Assembly: GCA_037074765.1 (NCBI GenBank)
Contig: JBAMDO010000245.1
Coordinates: forward strand, 1-64,000
Direction: 5' to 3'
Origin: Mansonella perstans
Lineage: Eukaryota > Nematoda > Chromadorea > Rhabditida > Onchocercidae
Length of the DNA: 64,000 bases
Notes under the pieces: generated by a model
Told to the model about the DNA's origin: nothing
Databases searched by the model: none
Seen by the model: the letters and a program-made list of their open reading frames with translations, nothing else
Shown: one piece after another, positions 14,169 through 39,600 of the stretch
Layout: the number at the start of each line of letters is the position of its first letter
Position numbering within the stretch: the stretch's first letter is position 1
Program-made: the position numbers and the translations under genes

Positions 14169-16892
14169 ATGGATGTTTTGAGAGCAGAAATCGAGCGTAA
14201 ACGGAAGCAAGTTGAGGAAATCAAGGTAAGTTAATGTATTTATTTGTGATTGAAAGTTTATTTACTTTTAGCAAAATGAAGTGTTTAACGTGTATCGTTG
14301 TTGTTTAAAAATATAATTAATGTCAGCGATAATATCTGCCAGAAATATATTGTAGTATTTCGCACGATGTTGTTTAAAATGACGATATATATATACATGC
14401 TTATATGTCCAAATAAATCTGATATGGTTTGTTGTAGGCACCAGATAAGAAGTATTTGAAACGCAACGAATTGCTCCAGAAGGAAGAAAAGAAGAACCGG
14501 GATAATTATCAAGCAAAACACCAAACAACATCATTAACTCCTGCAACTATTGTAAGTCCACATTTCATATATTTCGTTACCTTGAAATCTACCAGTATTC
14601 GATGTTAAGCATCTTATTTTTGTTTCTGAACCCTTAATTTTGTGGATTGAGATTTGTACATTTTTGCTGATTTTGATTTTAATAATACTTTCTGGTAGAC
14701 GAAAAATAGAGGCTTGGTACAGATCGAAAATCAAGCAAAGGAATTGCGCATTGAACCGGAATTAGATTGTGATGATTTACCACGAATAGACGTGATCAAA
14801 AGATTAAGGAGTCGAAGTCAACCGATTACACTATTTGGTGAAACAGAACAAGAATCTCGAGCTCGGCTTCGTAAACTTGAAATTGAGCAAGTGAGTTTAA
14901 TCCTTGCTGCATTTATGTCTACATTCATCATTTACTTGCTTGGTTTTACTTTAAAGTTGTAGTTATTTCTTATTAGTTTATCTTGTGTCGTTGTTTCAGC
15001 CTGATATGAAGGAAGGATGGAAAAATGATTTCCAGTCGGCTATGAAAGAAGTCGACCATGAATTGATAGAAGAAGTTATCAAAGGAGGGCAATATAATGC
15101 TGGTTAGTGCTGCATGTCATGTTTCGCATATTAAATCATTGAAATCAAGTGATAGCCGAGCTATTTTATTCAAAATTATTATTTTTTCTAAATTATCTAA
15201 ACTATTTTATTCTAAATTAATTGTTACTTCGAATGTTTTGCAAATTTAGGAAGCTAGATATAAGAGTTTGTCTGCTTAAAGTCTGTCTATTATTGATAGC
15301 TACTTTGGTGTGTAATAAGATAGCTACTTATTATATGCCAAATTGTGTTTCTAAGGTGTTCTCGTGTATTTTCATGCACATATGTATATGCTTGCAGTTT
15401 ATTTATTTCTTATTTTGTGTTTCATTTGTTAACTTCATGCCTTGCTTACCTCTGACCACATAAATTAAATATCGTCCTTGTTCAACTGATATTCCAATTA
15501 GCACAATATGGAGCTTCCAGGTAAACACGATGTTGCTATGCCAAACTCTGCGGACGATACAAATTGGGAAAGAATAGAATCTAATGCTCAGTTACTGGGT
15601 GAAGGCGATAATCCTAATAGAGACTGTGATGTTATTCGTGAATTTTTCTCTTATATTTTAACTCGGTGGGGTAAAGCGTTGAATGCTCGCGATGAAGTGG
15701 AAAAAAGGTATGCCACTTTCTTTCAATTTAGAATTTTCCATAATTGCGGTGAAACATTTGGCTTTTTTTATTTTACTGAGATAGTATAAGATAGTTGGAG
15801 TTCTTTTAACTATCGCTTCATGAGAAATATTATCTTTTTTTATTAAGGACTAGTTATTGTTTGATTATTTTCAGCCAAAAGAAAAATTGTCAAATGCACT
15901 ATTTCGGTAAAATCTCTAAATGAGTTAGAAAACGTAGGATTTATTTATACTATTTGTTTTGCTTAATGGTGGATATTCAATGTCATTTAAATATAAGATT
16001 AACCGGTTATGAATTTGTCTTATCTTCTCTTTGTTTTCCAAGCCTCAGATACAGGCGAAAATTAAAATTTGATATTCTAGATCAGCAGAAGGTAAATTAG
16101 CTGCAACCATGCACAAGCAGACCATGGAACATCTTCGTCCATTAATGAAAAATTTAGAAAAGCACAATGTGAATGCTGACATCCGAGAACATTTGATCAA
16201 AATTTGTCGTCTCATCGTAATCGATCGCGATTATATTCGGTTTGTTTGCTAAATATGTAGATCGTTAATGAAATAAGATTTCATTTCCCTTTCATGAAAT
16301 TTTTGCGTTTATTAGATTCTGTATATTCTCATTAGTAACTGCTTTCTTGCAGAGCAAATAATGCATACATGGAAATGGCAATAGGGAATGCTCCATGGCC
16401 TGTGGGTGTGACAAGGTCTGGTTTGCATCAGCGGCCTGGCTCAGCAAAAGCCTATGTTTCAAATATCGCTCATGTACTTAACGATGAAACACAACGAAAA
16501 TACATACAGGTTTTCATTGAATACCATTCATGAAACATACTTTTAGGAGATTTACGTCACACTGATTCACTTGCAAGTAAAAAATATCTGTCAGGATTTT
16601 CAATTTCTGCATGATTTAGAACGGTATAATTGCTTCAGTGATATACTTTCAAGACAGTGAAAAACAAAAATTAGCAATGAAATAAAAGTTGGAAAATTTC
16701 TGTACCAGAATGATGATTAGAACGATCAGTGAAGGACAATTTTTTCGGTCATTATTTGATAACTTTGAAAACTCAGTGTGAATATTTCAGGCCTTTAAAA
16801 GAATAATGACTCGTTGTCAAAAGTATTTTCCAACGGACCCTAGCAAATGTGTGGAATATGTTCGAGGAACCGAAACATCGGTGACATACTAA
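14169..16892 (+). CDS. prp-18: Pre-mRNA-splicing factor 18 (PRP18)
   Basis: Second-step splicing factor that acts with Slu7 in the U5 snRNP/spliceosome to position the 3' splice site in the nucleus. Eight exons: 14169-14225, 14438-14551, 14699-14890, 15000-15102, 15521-15707, 16081-16239, 16353-16509 and 16791-16892. They give 356 residues, close to the roughly 340 of animal homologues. The N-terminus [19 protein letters not shown] is the family signature. PITLFGET marks the small PRP4/PRP18-type motif near residue 95-105. The C-terminal Prp18 domain shows [16 protein letters not shown] and [13 protein letters not shown]. Exon 5 must start after the AG at 15519-15520, because the more upstream acceptor would put a stop in frame. 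An AATAAA at 16929-16934 follows the stop. Identification is secure; I have not run an alignment. Confidence 0.97.
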
Positions 16893-17184
16893 TCTCACGT
16901 GTTGTGCATGTTTTATCTCTCTAATGTAAATAAAGATTATTCATGGTGTAAACGCATTTGTTAACATTTGTTAATTGTTAATTTTGTACCGAACAGCGAC
17001 TGTCAAATATCTTTATAATTTTTAAGAGATGACACACAGTGATTTATTCATTTCCTTGTTGAGTTTCGGACTTCATTTTTCCTTTTCATTCTACATTTTT
17101 ATTCACTTCGTTCATATCGCTTTTCAAGGCTGACATATTATGGTTTCTAGTTAGTTGTTTCAAGTTTACGCGTTTTCGTTGAAG
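16893..17184. promoter_or_regulatory. PRP18 3' end and GGPPS upstream region
   Basis: This short spacer holds the PRP18 polyadenylation signal (AATAAA at 16929-16934). It also has a TTTCTAG acceptor-like site at 17144-17150, 34 bp before the GGPPS ATG, which could be a spliced-leader or 5' UTR acceptor. The two genes run in the same direction 292 bp apart, so an operon is possible but not shown. Confidence 0.4.
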
Positions 17185-18886
17185 ATGGCGGATGATGTAG
17201 CACAATTACTTGCACCATATCATTATATACTGAAGTTACCCGGAAAGCAGTTAAGGAGCCAATTAGCAAAAGCATTTAATTTCTGGTTGCAAGTCGACGT
17301 GGAGATATTGGATTCCATCATGACAATGGTTGAAATGCTTCACAATGCATCGCTTATGTAAGCCAAATATGTTAAGTGATTGCGGAAAATTAGTAATTCT
17401 AATTAATTCAAATCTGAAAACTGCCCCGGAATTCTGCACTCCCCAATCTTCGTTTATAAAAATTTGGTGGGCTGTTTGTCTTGCATCACCTAAAATTGCA
17501 GGATTGATGATATCGAAGATAGCTCGCTGCTGCGGCGTGGATTACCAGTAACACATAGCGTTTATGGGATTCCACGTACGATCAACACAGCAAATTATAT
17601 ATACTTTGCAGCACTGTCTAGGTGCATGTTGTTGGGCAAATTTGAAGCTGTGAAAATTTTTACTGGTTTCTATACATCTGTTTTCTTGTCCATCCTAGTT
17701 TTTCCAATGCAGTAACTCATTGTTGCAGCTTTAGAAGACAATTGGGATTTTAATCTGGTAAAGATTTTGGAAAAATGGAGAATTCGGTGCATGCATGTGA
17801 TGTTAACAGAATTTCCCATTCTTTCGTCATAAAAAGGAAAGGAGGGATGATGATCGAAAGGTGTATGTGAAGAGTTTACGTAGAAATACCAAGTAAATAG
17901 CTAAGTAAATAGCTCTCTGCTTCATTCTATAAAATTTAGAACAGTTACTGGAATTGCATCGTGGACAAGGCAAAGAACTGTATTGGCGAGATTTAGTTCA
18001 ATGTCCAACCGAGGAAGAATATGAACAAATGGCGATGCAAAGTATATATTGCAATTCAAGAGTCGTCGGTTAAGAAATGTGAATGTCATTTCTTTAAATT
18101 TGTTCATTTTAATTGCAATAATTCTTCAGAAACGGGTGGTTTGTTCGCCCTAACAGTACAGCTGATGGAATTATTTGGGAAAAAGCAGTACGACTTTAAA
18201 CCACTGATAAAAAATTTAGCCGTTTATTTCCAGATCAGGTATTTTCAAATTCAACATTTTCTTCCGCTGTGACCTTTTTTCGCCTAGTTGGATTGATTAG
18301 TTATGTATTACAGAGATGATTACATCAATCTTTGTTCCCATACATATGCAGAGCAAAAGACATTCGCTGAAGATCTCACAGAAGGAAAGTTCTCCTTCCC
18401 TATTTTAGTTGCTATTGATAAAAAATACAACGATGATGAAATTATCAGTAAGTAATTCAGTCAGAATTTTTTTTTGCATAAATGCAATATTCTGATTATT
18501 TCCTGGATGACAACTACATGTGAATTTTTTATTCAGTTAATTTAAAAACAGTTGTCTTTTAGACATATTGCGTCAAAAGCCTAAAGATATTGAAGTGAAG
18601 AAGTATTGCATACGGATTATGGAAGAACGAGGAGCGTTTGGGTAAGTATCGTACGTTAGAAATTCTGGCCTTTATGAGTTTCTTTACTCTTTTCCCATTT
18701 GATGATTTCTAGAATGCTCTCTTTAGATATACCTTGAAACGTTTGCAAGAGTTACACGACCTACTGATTTCACACATTGACATGCTAGGTGGAAACGGAG
18801 AACTGAAAAACTTGATCGAGACATTGCATAAAGATATCGAGCCAATGTGCACTGTTGGTAATATGAAAATTAGCAATGGAAAATGA
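17185..18886 (+). CDS. GGPS1: Geranylgeranyl diphosphate synthase
   Basis: Condenses farnesyl diphosphate with isopentenyl diphosphate to make the C20 donor used to prenylate Rho and Rab GTPases; cytosolic, mevalonate pathway. Seven exons: 17185-17357, 17502-17665, 17940-18041, 18130-18238, 18314-18447, 18563-18641 and 18727-18886, encoding 306 residues (animal enzymes are about 300). The first Asp-rich motif is DDIED at residues 60-64 and the second region is FQIRDDYIN near 180-188. [33 protein letters not shown] and [11 protein letters not shown] are all typical of GGPPS rather than farnesyl diphosphate synthase. Exon 2 has to run past a GT at 17622 to 17665 to keep the conserved AVKIFT segment and the phase. 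The 3' end faces the 3' end of slo-1, 365 bp away. No residue expected for activity appears lost. Confidence 0.97.
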
Positions 18887-19251
18887 TGATGGACAGGAAA
18901 ATTTTCTTTTTTGATACAATTTATTTGAATATTTCGTCACTCAACAGTTGCTTTGTTGTAAATTTGTATATATCTTTATTTCACTAATAATTTTATATAT
19001 TTATTTATACATGCATTTTTTCATACAGTCAACCAGCAGCCACAGCCAAAACATCAACTTAAAAAAAAATGAACATGAGAGATATGATTTTTTATCCGCG
19101 TTACAGATATCGGTTAGAAGCTAAGCTCCATTTCACGTTTTACTTTATAATGCCGAAGGTATTCTTTTCTTATTGGTTGCTATAGGTAGAATAGTAATCT
19201 TGAGCCACATCATTTTCAAATGAAACAACAAAAACAGATTGGCAGAACAAT
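18887..19251. other. Convergent 3' spacer between GGPPS and slo-1
   Basis: A/T-rich sequence holding the two facing 3' UTRs. No further gene was seen, and the poly(A) sites cannot be placed with confidence. Confidence 0.5.
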
Positions 19252-32241
<12,990 letters not shown>

Positions 32242-33614
32242 CTTTTGTATTTATAAATATTTGTCAATAACCAACAAAATAACACAGTAAAAGGAAACAC
32301 AGGGCTTATAAAATATCTGCTCACTTTCCAACTGCCGTTAGTAGTCTTAGTAGTTTCTCAGTCTAGGGAAAGAAAACTTAACAAGCTTACACTTTATCAG
32401 CCTCTGTCTGCTAGTCTTAGTCTATCCATCCTTTAAACTACCCATCCACATATCTTTCATCTACACAGCTAACTAGCATCACCCTATCAACTGCTATTCT
32501 GCCTATTTCATTTCATTCAATATAACATTGCGATCGATATAGCCAAGCTAGGCCTTTTCCGTTCTCAAAACCACTCATATATTTTATCATCCCATCAAAT
32601 AAGTCTTGTTTTTCGCTTTTTATTCACTTTCATCGTTTGCATACTTCCATTCTTTTTTTCTCATAATTTTATAATCTTATAGAAACATGGCCATTTTAAA
32701 AGCTGACTTTTGATTAATCGCTATTGAAATGAACGGCCAACTTCCGGTTCATCAGTAGCCACAATGCTACTAATCGTTTTCTAGATGTATTTATCAAAAA
32801 CATTTTTAGAATCATCCAACTTCAGGACGGTAAATAATAAAATTCGATTAATTAAACAGACATATATACGTGGAATTGTTCAAGTCGTACTACTATTAAT
32901 GATGCTCTTTTATTCATTTAGCCAAAAATAATTCCAAAAAAAAAAAAAAAAAATTGAAAACAAAACAACAGCTGTTCCAGTTCATATCATTCGATCCTCC
33001 ATATTTGCTAGTTAAAAAAAAAAAAATGAATGATTACTGTTCGAATATCACTTTAACAACTCCTGACATAATTCACAGAACAAAACAATTGAGGCTGCTA
33101 ATATAAAATCATGATTTAAAATCTTAACTGAATCAGAGTTTGAAATATTGATCAAAGATGAGAGAGATAAAACATTACTAACAATATCAGTGCTTGAAAT
33201 GCGACAAATGAAAAAGCAATGCAATGCATTATGGTAAATAAATGTATTTGAACAATTAGATTCGCAAAAACTTGAATATAGTTTGTGAGAACAGAAATTC
33301 TGCAGGGAGCTGAGCAAATCTTTAAGAATGACAGAAAAAAATTTGAGGAATAGTTTGTACATGGAGATAATCTATAGATAAATGATTAAGATCGATATTT
33401 TATATCAGGAATCTCGGTGGTTCTGTAACTACATATATCACTACTGCCGTAGACCCGTTTATGATTGATTTCTTGTCTTCGCCATCAGTAAGTTTTGTCA
33501 GTGAAGAAAAACAATATTTGCCATCCAAATTACACAATGAAAACGAATTTCTTCGAAAACTGACTATGAAAAAATTATCAAACAAATGCCTTCAATACGA
33601 TATGAGACCAGAAT
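32242..33614. promoter_or_regulatory. slo-1 upstream / hcf-1 downstream region
   Basis: 1.37 kb between two minus-strand genes. It should contain the slo-1 promoter (right of 32241) and the hcf-1 3' UTR (left of 33615). The part 32290-32600 is pyrimidine-rich on plus. Poly-A runs lie at 32938-32953 and 33015-33026. Open frames at 33049-33362 (minus) and 33461-33703 (plus) do not look like protein. No individual site can be named. Confidence 0.45.
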
Positions 33615-36600
33615 TCACCCAAGTCGAAGTTTTTTATAAGGAACTTGTGAAGTTTGCGCTAGTACTACTCGCTGTTGTGGATGACGATGACCACCAGCAC
33701 TAGCACCAATAAAAGTTACTGGACGCAAAGGTCGCTCTTGCAACCATCGCACCTGAGTTGCAGGCCCATAACCCTGAAATAAATGTCCCCATTGTTACAC
33801 GATACATATTATGATAATAAAAACATATGTAGCATGTGTTTTTGCTTTTTTTGTCTTTTTTTTGTTTTTTTCCCCTTGTATTTGTCAACCTTAGGAAGTT
33901 AATACGAACTAAGAAAAGTGAACTGTGCATACTGTTGTAGCCACTGATGCATTATAAAAAAAAAAGTTCACTACCTTCTCATTTCGTGCTGCAATTCGAA
34001 ATATGATTGCCGGCTTAGAAGATTTATCGACATGTGCAGCATGTAAATTGGCTAATGAAACAATACAAAACGGATCGGATCCAACATAAACACGAACGAA
34101 TGAAAGCTGAGTTTCATGACCACGAGAATTGCGAACAGCCAGATACACACTATACTCCGTTACCTTGCCTGAAAAACAGTTGTTTATACATCAGTTAGGC
34201 ACCGTCAACTCAAAACGATAAACTTTAAAATAATGACCAATGATTAATGGATAAATTAAGAAGTGATGAAATTCAAAATAGGATGTGCCAGATGTCCCGG
34301 TGCTATCGAAGTCTTTGCACTAATGTTTCTTGCTACTTGAATAAATCTGAAAAAAAAATTGGAACAAGGAATTTCTTCCCACTTTATCAATAAATATGGA
34401 AATTTACCAATAGAGCTCTGCGGTGGATCCCAAGTTAGATGTGCCCCTTCCGGACTCTTCGTTACCTTGATATTAGAAGGAGCGCCGGGATAGCCAGGAA
34501 GACAAGTTTTGAAAGCAGTCACCTGAAAACAACCGCATGGAAAACTAGAAAATTGACTTTCTAATTTCCAAAAAGCTCAAGCACAATAATTTTTATGAAA
34601 CAAATTTAAAAAAACAACGTGAAACTAAATAATCATTGAAATAAGAAAATTAACCAGGAACGGAGAGAAGAGCAAATCTTACATAACAGTTTACCTCCGA
34701 CCATTCGCCTCGACCGCAAGCATTTATGCCAGCAACGCGGAAATGATAAGCGGTCCCAGCTTCAAGTTCAGCTTTTCTCAAATAACTTGCCTGAACTCGA
34801 AGTTCATATTCATTCCAAAATGATTTCAGGAATTATGAAAGGCCTAACAGAGAATGAAATCTTCAATGGTTCTTAATACTAGCCTCTATGATTGCGATGG
34901 ATGCAGAAAATTTTGATGCTATATATATATATATATAGCATCAAAATATACATGACTAGCATCAAAATATACATGACATATATACATGACTTATGAGAGC
35001 AATAACAGTATAAAAAAAAGACGAAAGATACCCCGAAGGCATCTTCTATGCCAGTAGAACATGGCAAAAAATAGTGTGTCACAAGATGGCTTGTCCCTTT
35101 TATAATTCCAACGTTGTACCACTCTGGTTCTGCTTTTAGCTAAAAATTAAAACCAAAAAAAAAGTTTACACTATAAAAAAGATTATGATTAAAAATTTGT
35201 TAACCAAATGATTTATATTTAGAAAAATACCAAAACATCTGGCCTTCAATGCCGAACATCGTATTCAATAACAGGTATAAAAAATTATTTTGAAACTGAA
35301 AATTTAAAAGCTCAAAGTTGCCTCTGGAGAAGTAGGACGATGACTGAACTGTGGAGCACTGGATTCCACTTTGAGAATCGTAACAGATTGACCACATTTT
35401 TTTGTGCTGGCTGCATTTGAAACTTCCTCAACTGCTACGTTGCCAGTATTCACAGTTACTGCCACATCAGTAAATATCTCTGCATCCATACCAGATGCAG
35501 CAGATACATCCGTACCAGATGTTGCTGCTACAGATTGACTCTCACTTGGCGAATCCACTGGTTTTGCAATATTCGTCGAGGATGAACTTTTGTCACTGCT
35601 GGAAGTAACTATTTGTAGCCCTCCGCTATCTCCTGATAAATCCAAGTCATCGCTTTGTTCTTTTTTTTCGAGAGGAACATCATCTTTAGTTTTCTTATCT
35701 TCATCAATCTCTTCAACTTTCTCTCGTTTAATAGCATGCATAGCATCCTCTTCAACACCATCTTTATCCTTTTTATCAGTTTTCTCTTCCTTATATTCAA
35801 TTGCAATTTCAGTTTTGTCTGAAACAATATTATAAATAATTTCCACAACTATATAAAAATACATTTTACAAAACTGAACAGCTGCCTTCTCTTTTACAAT
35901 TTTCAAATGAAGTAATGCCAAAATGTTGTGAAGAATGCAGAAGCAAAGCAGCACAGTACGATTCAGAGTTTTAAATGAAAAAGTAATTATGAAATAAATG
36001 ATTACCAAGTTCATCACTGTCAGAATTGCTTGCCGGACTAGTTTCATTTTCATTCTTCATATCTTTTTCCACGGAAGATTTTCTCTGAGTAATGTTAACT
36101 GACGGGATTTCAAGCTGAGTATCAGGCGGAGGTAAAGGAGCTACTGCTACCACATTTGTTTTTGGACGCATTATTTTAGATGAAGTTACTGCTTCGCCAG
36201 ATGGCGCACACTGAACCTAAACATATGTCAAAATAAGGAGACAAACTGGTTTTGAAACCTAATTTCTCTCCATAACAAATTGAAGCATACTTTGAAAACC
36301 TGTTATTTTTTTCTATTTTTTCATAAAACCTTCAGAGAGCATATTCTGGATTTATTTCCTAATTATTCATCACAAGCGAACCGAAAACTGACAAAGAGTG
36401 AATTTACTTCGATATAATGTTTTCATAGCATCTTGTGTGACAGGCCCAGATGAACGATATGTACCAGTATCAGCTGAATGAGCCTTTTTTCAAATTCCGG
36501 TGTACCATGAAGTGAGGCGAAACATTAATAAATGTCAATCTCGTAAAATTCATACCTTAGCAGCTGTCTGCGTATGAGTTGTACCCACCGGCGACACTTT

Positions 36601-39600
36601 CGTTTTCTTAGTATCTTGTGTGACAGGTCCAGATGAACGATAAGTACCAGTATCAGATGAATGCTTCACAGATTGTTCGGTTACATCGGCATTTTGAATA
36701 ATACCGGTTTCACCATCCGGAGCTGTTTCATCCAGAAGATTTTGTGGTAAGCCAACCTGAAATAATTACAAATAGGAAACAAGAAGATAATATTTTCGCC
36801 CTGTTTAGAAAGATTCCCAGTACATTACAGAGATCAAGAAGACAACCTGGAGTGGACGGAAAGTCACTTCCGTTACAACCTTCTTAATGAAGTGATAAAC
36901 TTGTTACGAACATCAACATTTGGCATCACTGGAGTAGTGTATGTTGTTCCTTGCGTGGAAATCGATGGTGCATGTTCCGTAGCTATCGGAGGTTCTGCAC
37001 TGCTGTTGCCAGGCTGAGCAATGTGTGATGACACAGATTCAACAACTGCCAACTGCGGACTGTCTCCAGCACTAACATTTGGGGCTGATATAGTGGGACA
37101 ATTCGTCTGCTGCAGGAATAATAATTTATGTGGTGCAGTACAATTAGCTCCAGGTGCCTTAGTCACTAGGATCGCTTTTGCAGCTGGATGTTTGACAATA
37201 GTCGCCTAAAATTATGGTACATGCTACAATTCAGAAAATATGACGACACTGTGCTGCAGAAATTTTCAGGCGAATCTGCAACAACCTCATGCACATCTCA
37301 AAAAGTAATACCACATAACACGACCAGGAAAACCGCTTGTACTACTAACAGTCCGACACTGTCGTGCTTCCACAGTAAGAACATCACTATACTAGCACAA
37401 AGCCAAACTGATCCCGAAAAAGTATGAATTAACTTCGATTTCCACATCATGTATTCTCAGCACGCTATACCTAGTTAATGGCGACTAACCGAAAATTATT
37501 CGTCAGAATATATGCAAAGAGCACAAGCTGAAAAGAGTACAGTGATTATTCCATCTCAAAAATTCAGTGTGCAAGATCGCAAAAGACCCAGAAGTTATTC
37601 ACCAGTGCAGCGTTATGAAAGCAAAGATCGCAAGGATAATGGAAAACTGCCTAAGTTGTTACGGAAAAAGGATATCAAAATCCGTGAAGCTGACATATGC
37701 CGAAAATGGCGGGGTCTGATGACTGACTTAATCCTGTGTGTGATGGCCTTCTTACAACATTAAAATACCAAAAAAGACGAAACTTCCGATGAACTGAGTA
37801 ACGCCACTTAATGAAACATAAATAAGGCTAGGTATCTCAAATTACAGCAACCAAACAGTATAAATAGAGCAAACTAAGCAAACAACAAGTTTCACAAATA
37901 AAAAATGAGATAAAATTATTTTTTAAGATAATAGTTCGTTATAAATGAAATGAATTATTTTGAAATTAGACGTCAATAGACAATGGTAGGTCAAAAGTAC
38001 CAAATAAAAGGCTTGAAAACAGGAACACAAAGATTTACATCAATAAATAGGAAAAAGAATTGAGAAATCCGTTAATGTCGTGCATCAGCTGCAAAAAATT
38101 TGAAAAACAGAGAAGAAAGATCCATAACCTCGAAAAAAAGCAAAAACAATCTCCGTTATGCGAAGCAATTGTAAAATTTCAGCTCTTAAAATTTTTTTTT
38201 CTCTTTTTCCCTCAAAAGTGCATATACCAAAATCACATGCATGCGGGTGCGGAAATGAAACGTAGTCAATAAAATGAATAATGAACAAAAAGTTCGGCAA
38301 AAAACATCAAATTCACCTGATTTGAAGTTGTGAACCTTGGTGAAGGCAAAACGCGAAGAAAATGTCCGCGAGGCCCATGAGCCATAATAGCTGCTGCACC
38401 ACGAGGTGCACCTCTTACTACCTTCATTACCTGCGGTCCACTAGCCGCTGTACTTCGAATTGCAATTACTTTTCCTGCCAGTGGTTTTCCTGTCGCAGCC
38501 ACACGAAGACCAGTTGTCGATCTGACAACTAAAAGATTTACGTTAATCTCAGCGATTTCTCCTTCACTCAGACCGAAATTCTCTTGAGTTACATAAGTAT
38601 ATTCAAGGTTAATTAAAGTAAAACGTAACATAACATTTTGAAATCCATTTTTTAAGAAATGACATAATCGATGGGACATGGCGATATTAATCATCTTCGC
38701 ATTTTACCCGAGTGGATATCAAAACTTCAAGAAAGAAGTGAAATCCTGGATTGCGCCATGGAACTAATCACCTAATTAAATGCAAAACTAACTGTCATCA
38801 GATTTTGCTTCAAATTTACGCAGTTGCAAAAAGTATGCTTCAGCTGTAGGTACAGCATTCCAGCATACTTCCAAACCCGAAACTGTTGCACGAATAAGCT
38901 GTACACGCCCAGGTGCATCAGGTTTGTCCGTTTCCAAATACCACATATCTTTACAACAGACCTAAAATGATATTTTGTACCGAAATTCAAAGAAAAAGTG
39001 ATAAAACAATGCCATGAACTGCGACTGCCTGTAGCAACCAAGAACAAATACTTGAATAAAAAGTTATAAGTCCATTCAACACATGTTATATATATTGAAA
39101 TGAGGATTTCCTAAAAATTGGAGTTCCCGTAACCAGTAAAAATAATACCTGATTATTCCAAGCTTTACGATAACCATCTCTCCCGGACCACACATATAAA
39201 CGTTTATTAATAACAACTGCACTATGTCCTGCTCGAGCTCTGGGTACTGCGGCTAAATTTATCAACTCCTACATAAATTATACTGCCTGACTGTAATTTT
39301 ATAACGATACTGATAGGCTAGAATATAAAGGCTTAACACAACCTCTTGATTTTAATAAGGAATATAATCTCAAAATGTCTCCAAATTACAAAACTATCAT
39401 TTACCAATTATCGCTTACATTCAAGAAGTTCTAACGACAAATCTTCCCAACACATTGAACGTAGGTTCAATGAAGCGAGTGTGTTTGTGCATTTCCACTC
39501 CTTTTCGACCTGTTGTAATTTCATATCGGGCGTTAAAAGAGGTACCCATCCACCAAACACTATCATTCTGAAAATGGAATTAATAGCATGATTTGGACTA

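Noticed and set aside
14268..14734. Minus-strand open frames opposite PRP18 exons 2 and 3
   Set aside because: They are shadows of PRP18 coding sequence, with no homology or splice support of their own.
33049..33703. Small open frames between slo-1 and hcf-1
   Set aside because: They are low-complexity or overlap the antisense of the last hcf-1 exon; no protein-like pattern.
35590..35835. 81-codon Ser-rich plus-strand open frame
   Set aside because: It is antisense of the Lys/Glu/Ser-rich hcf-1 exon.
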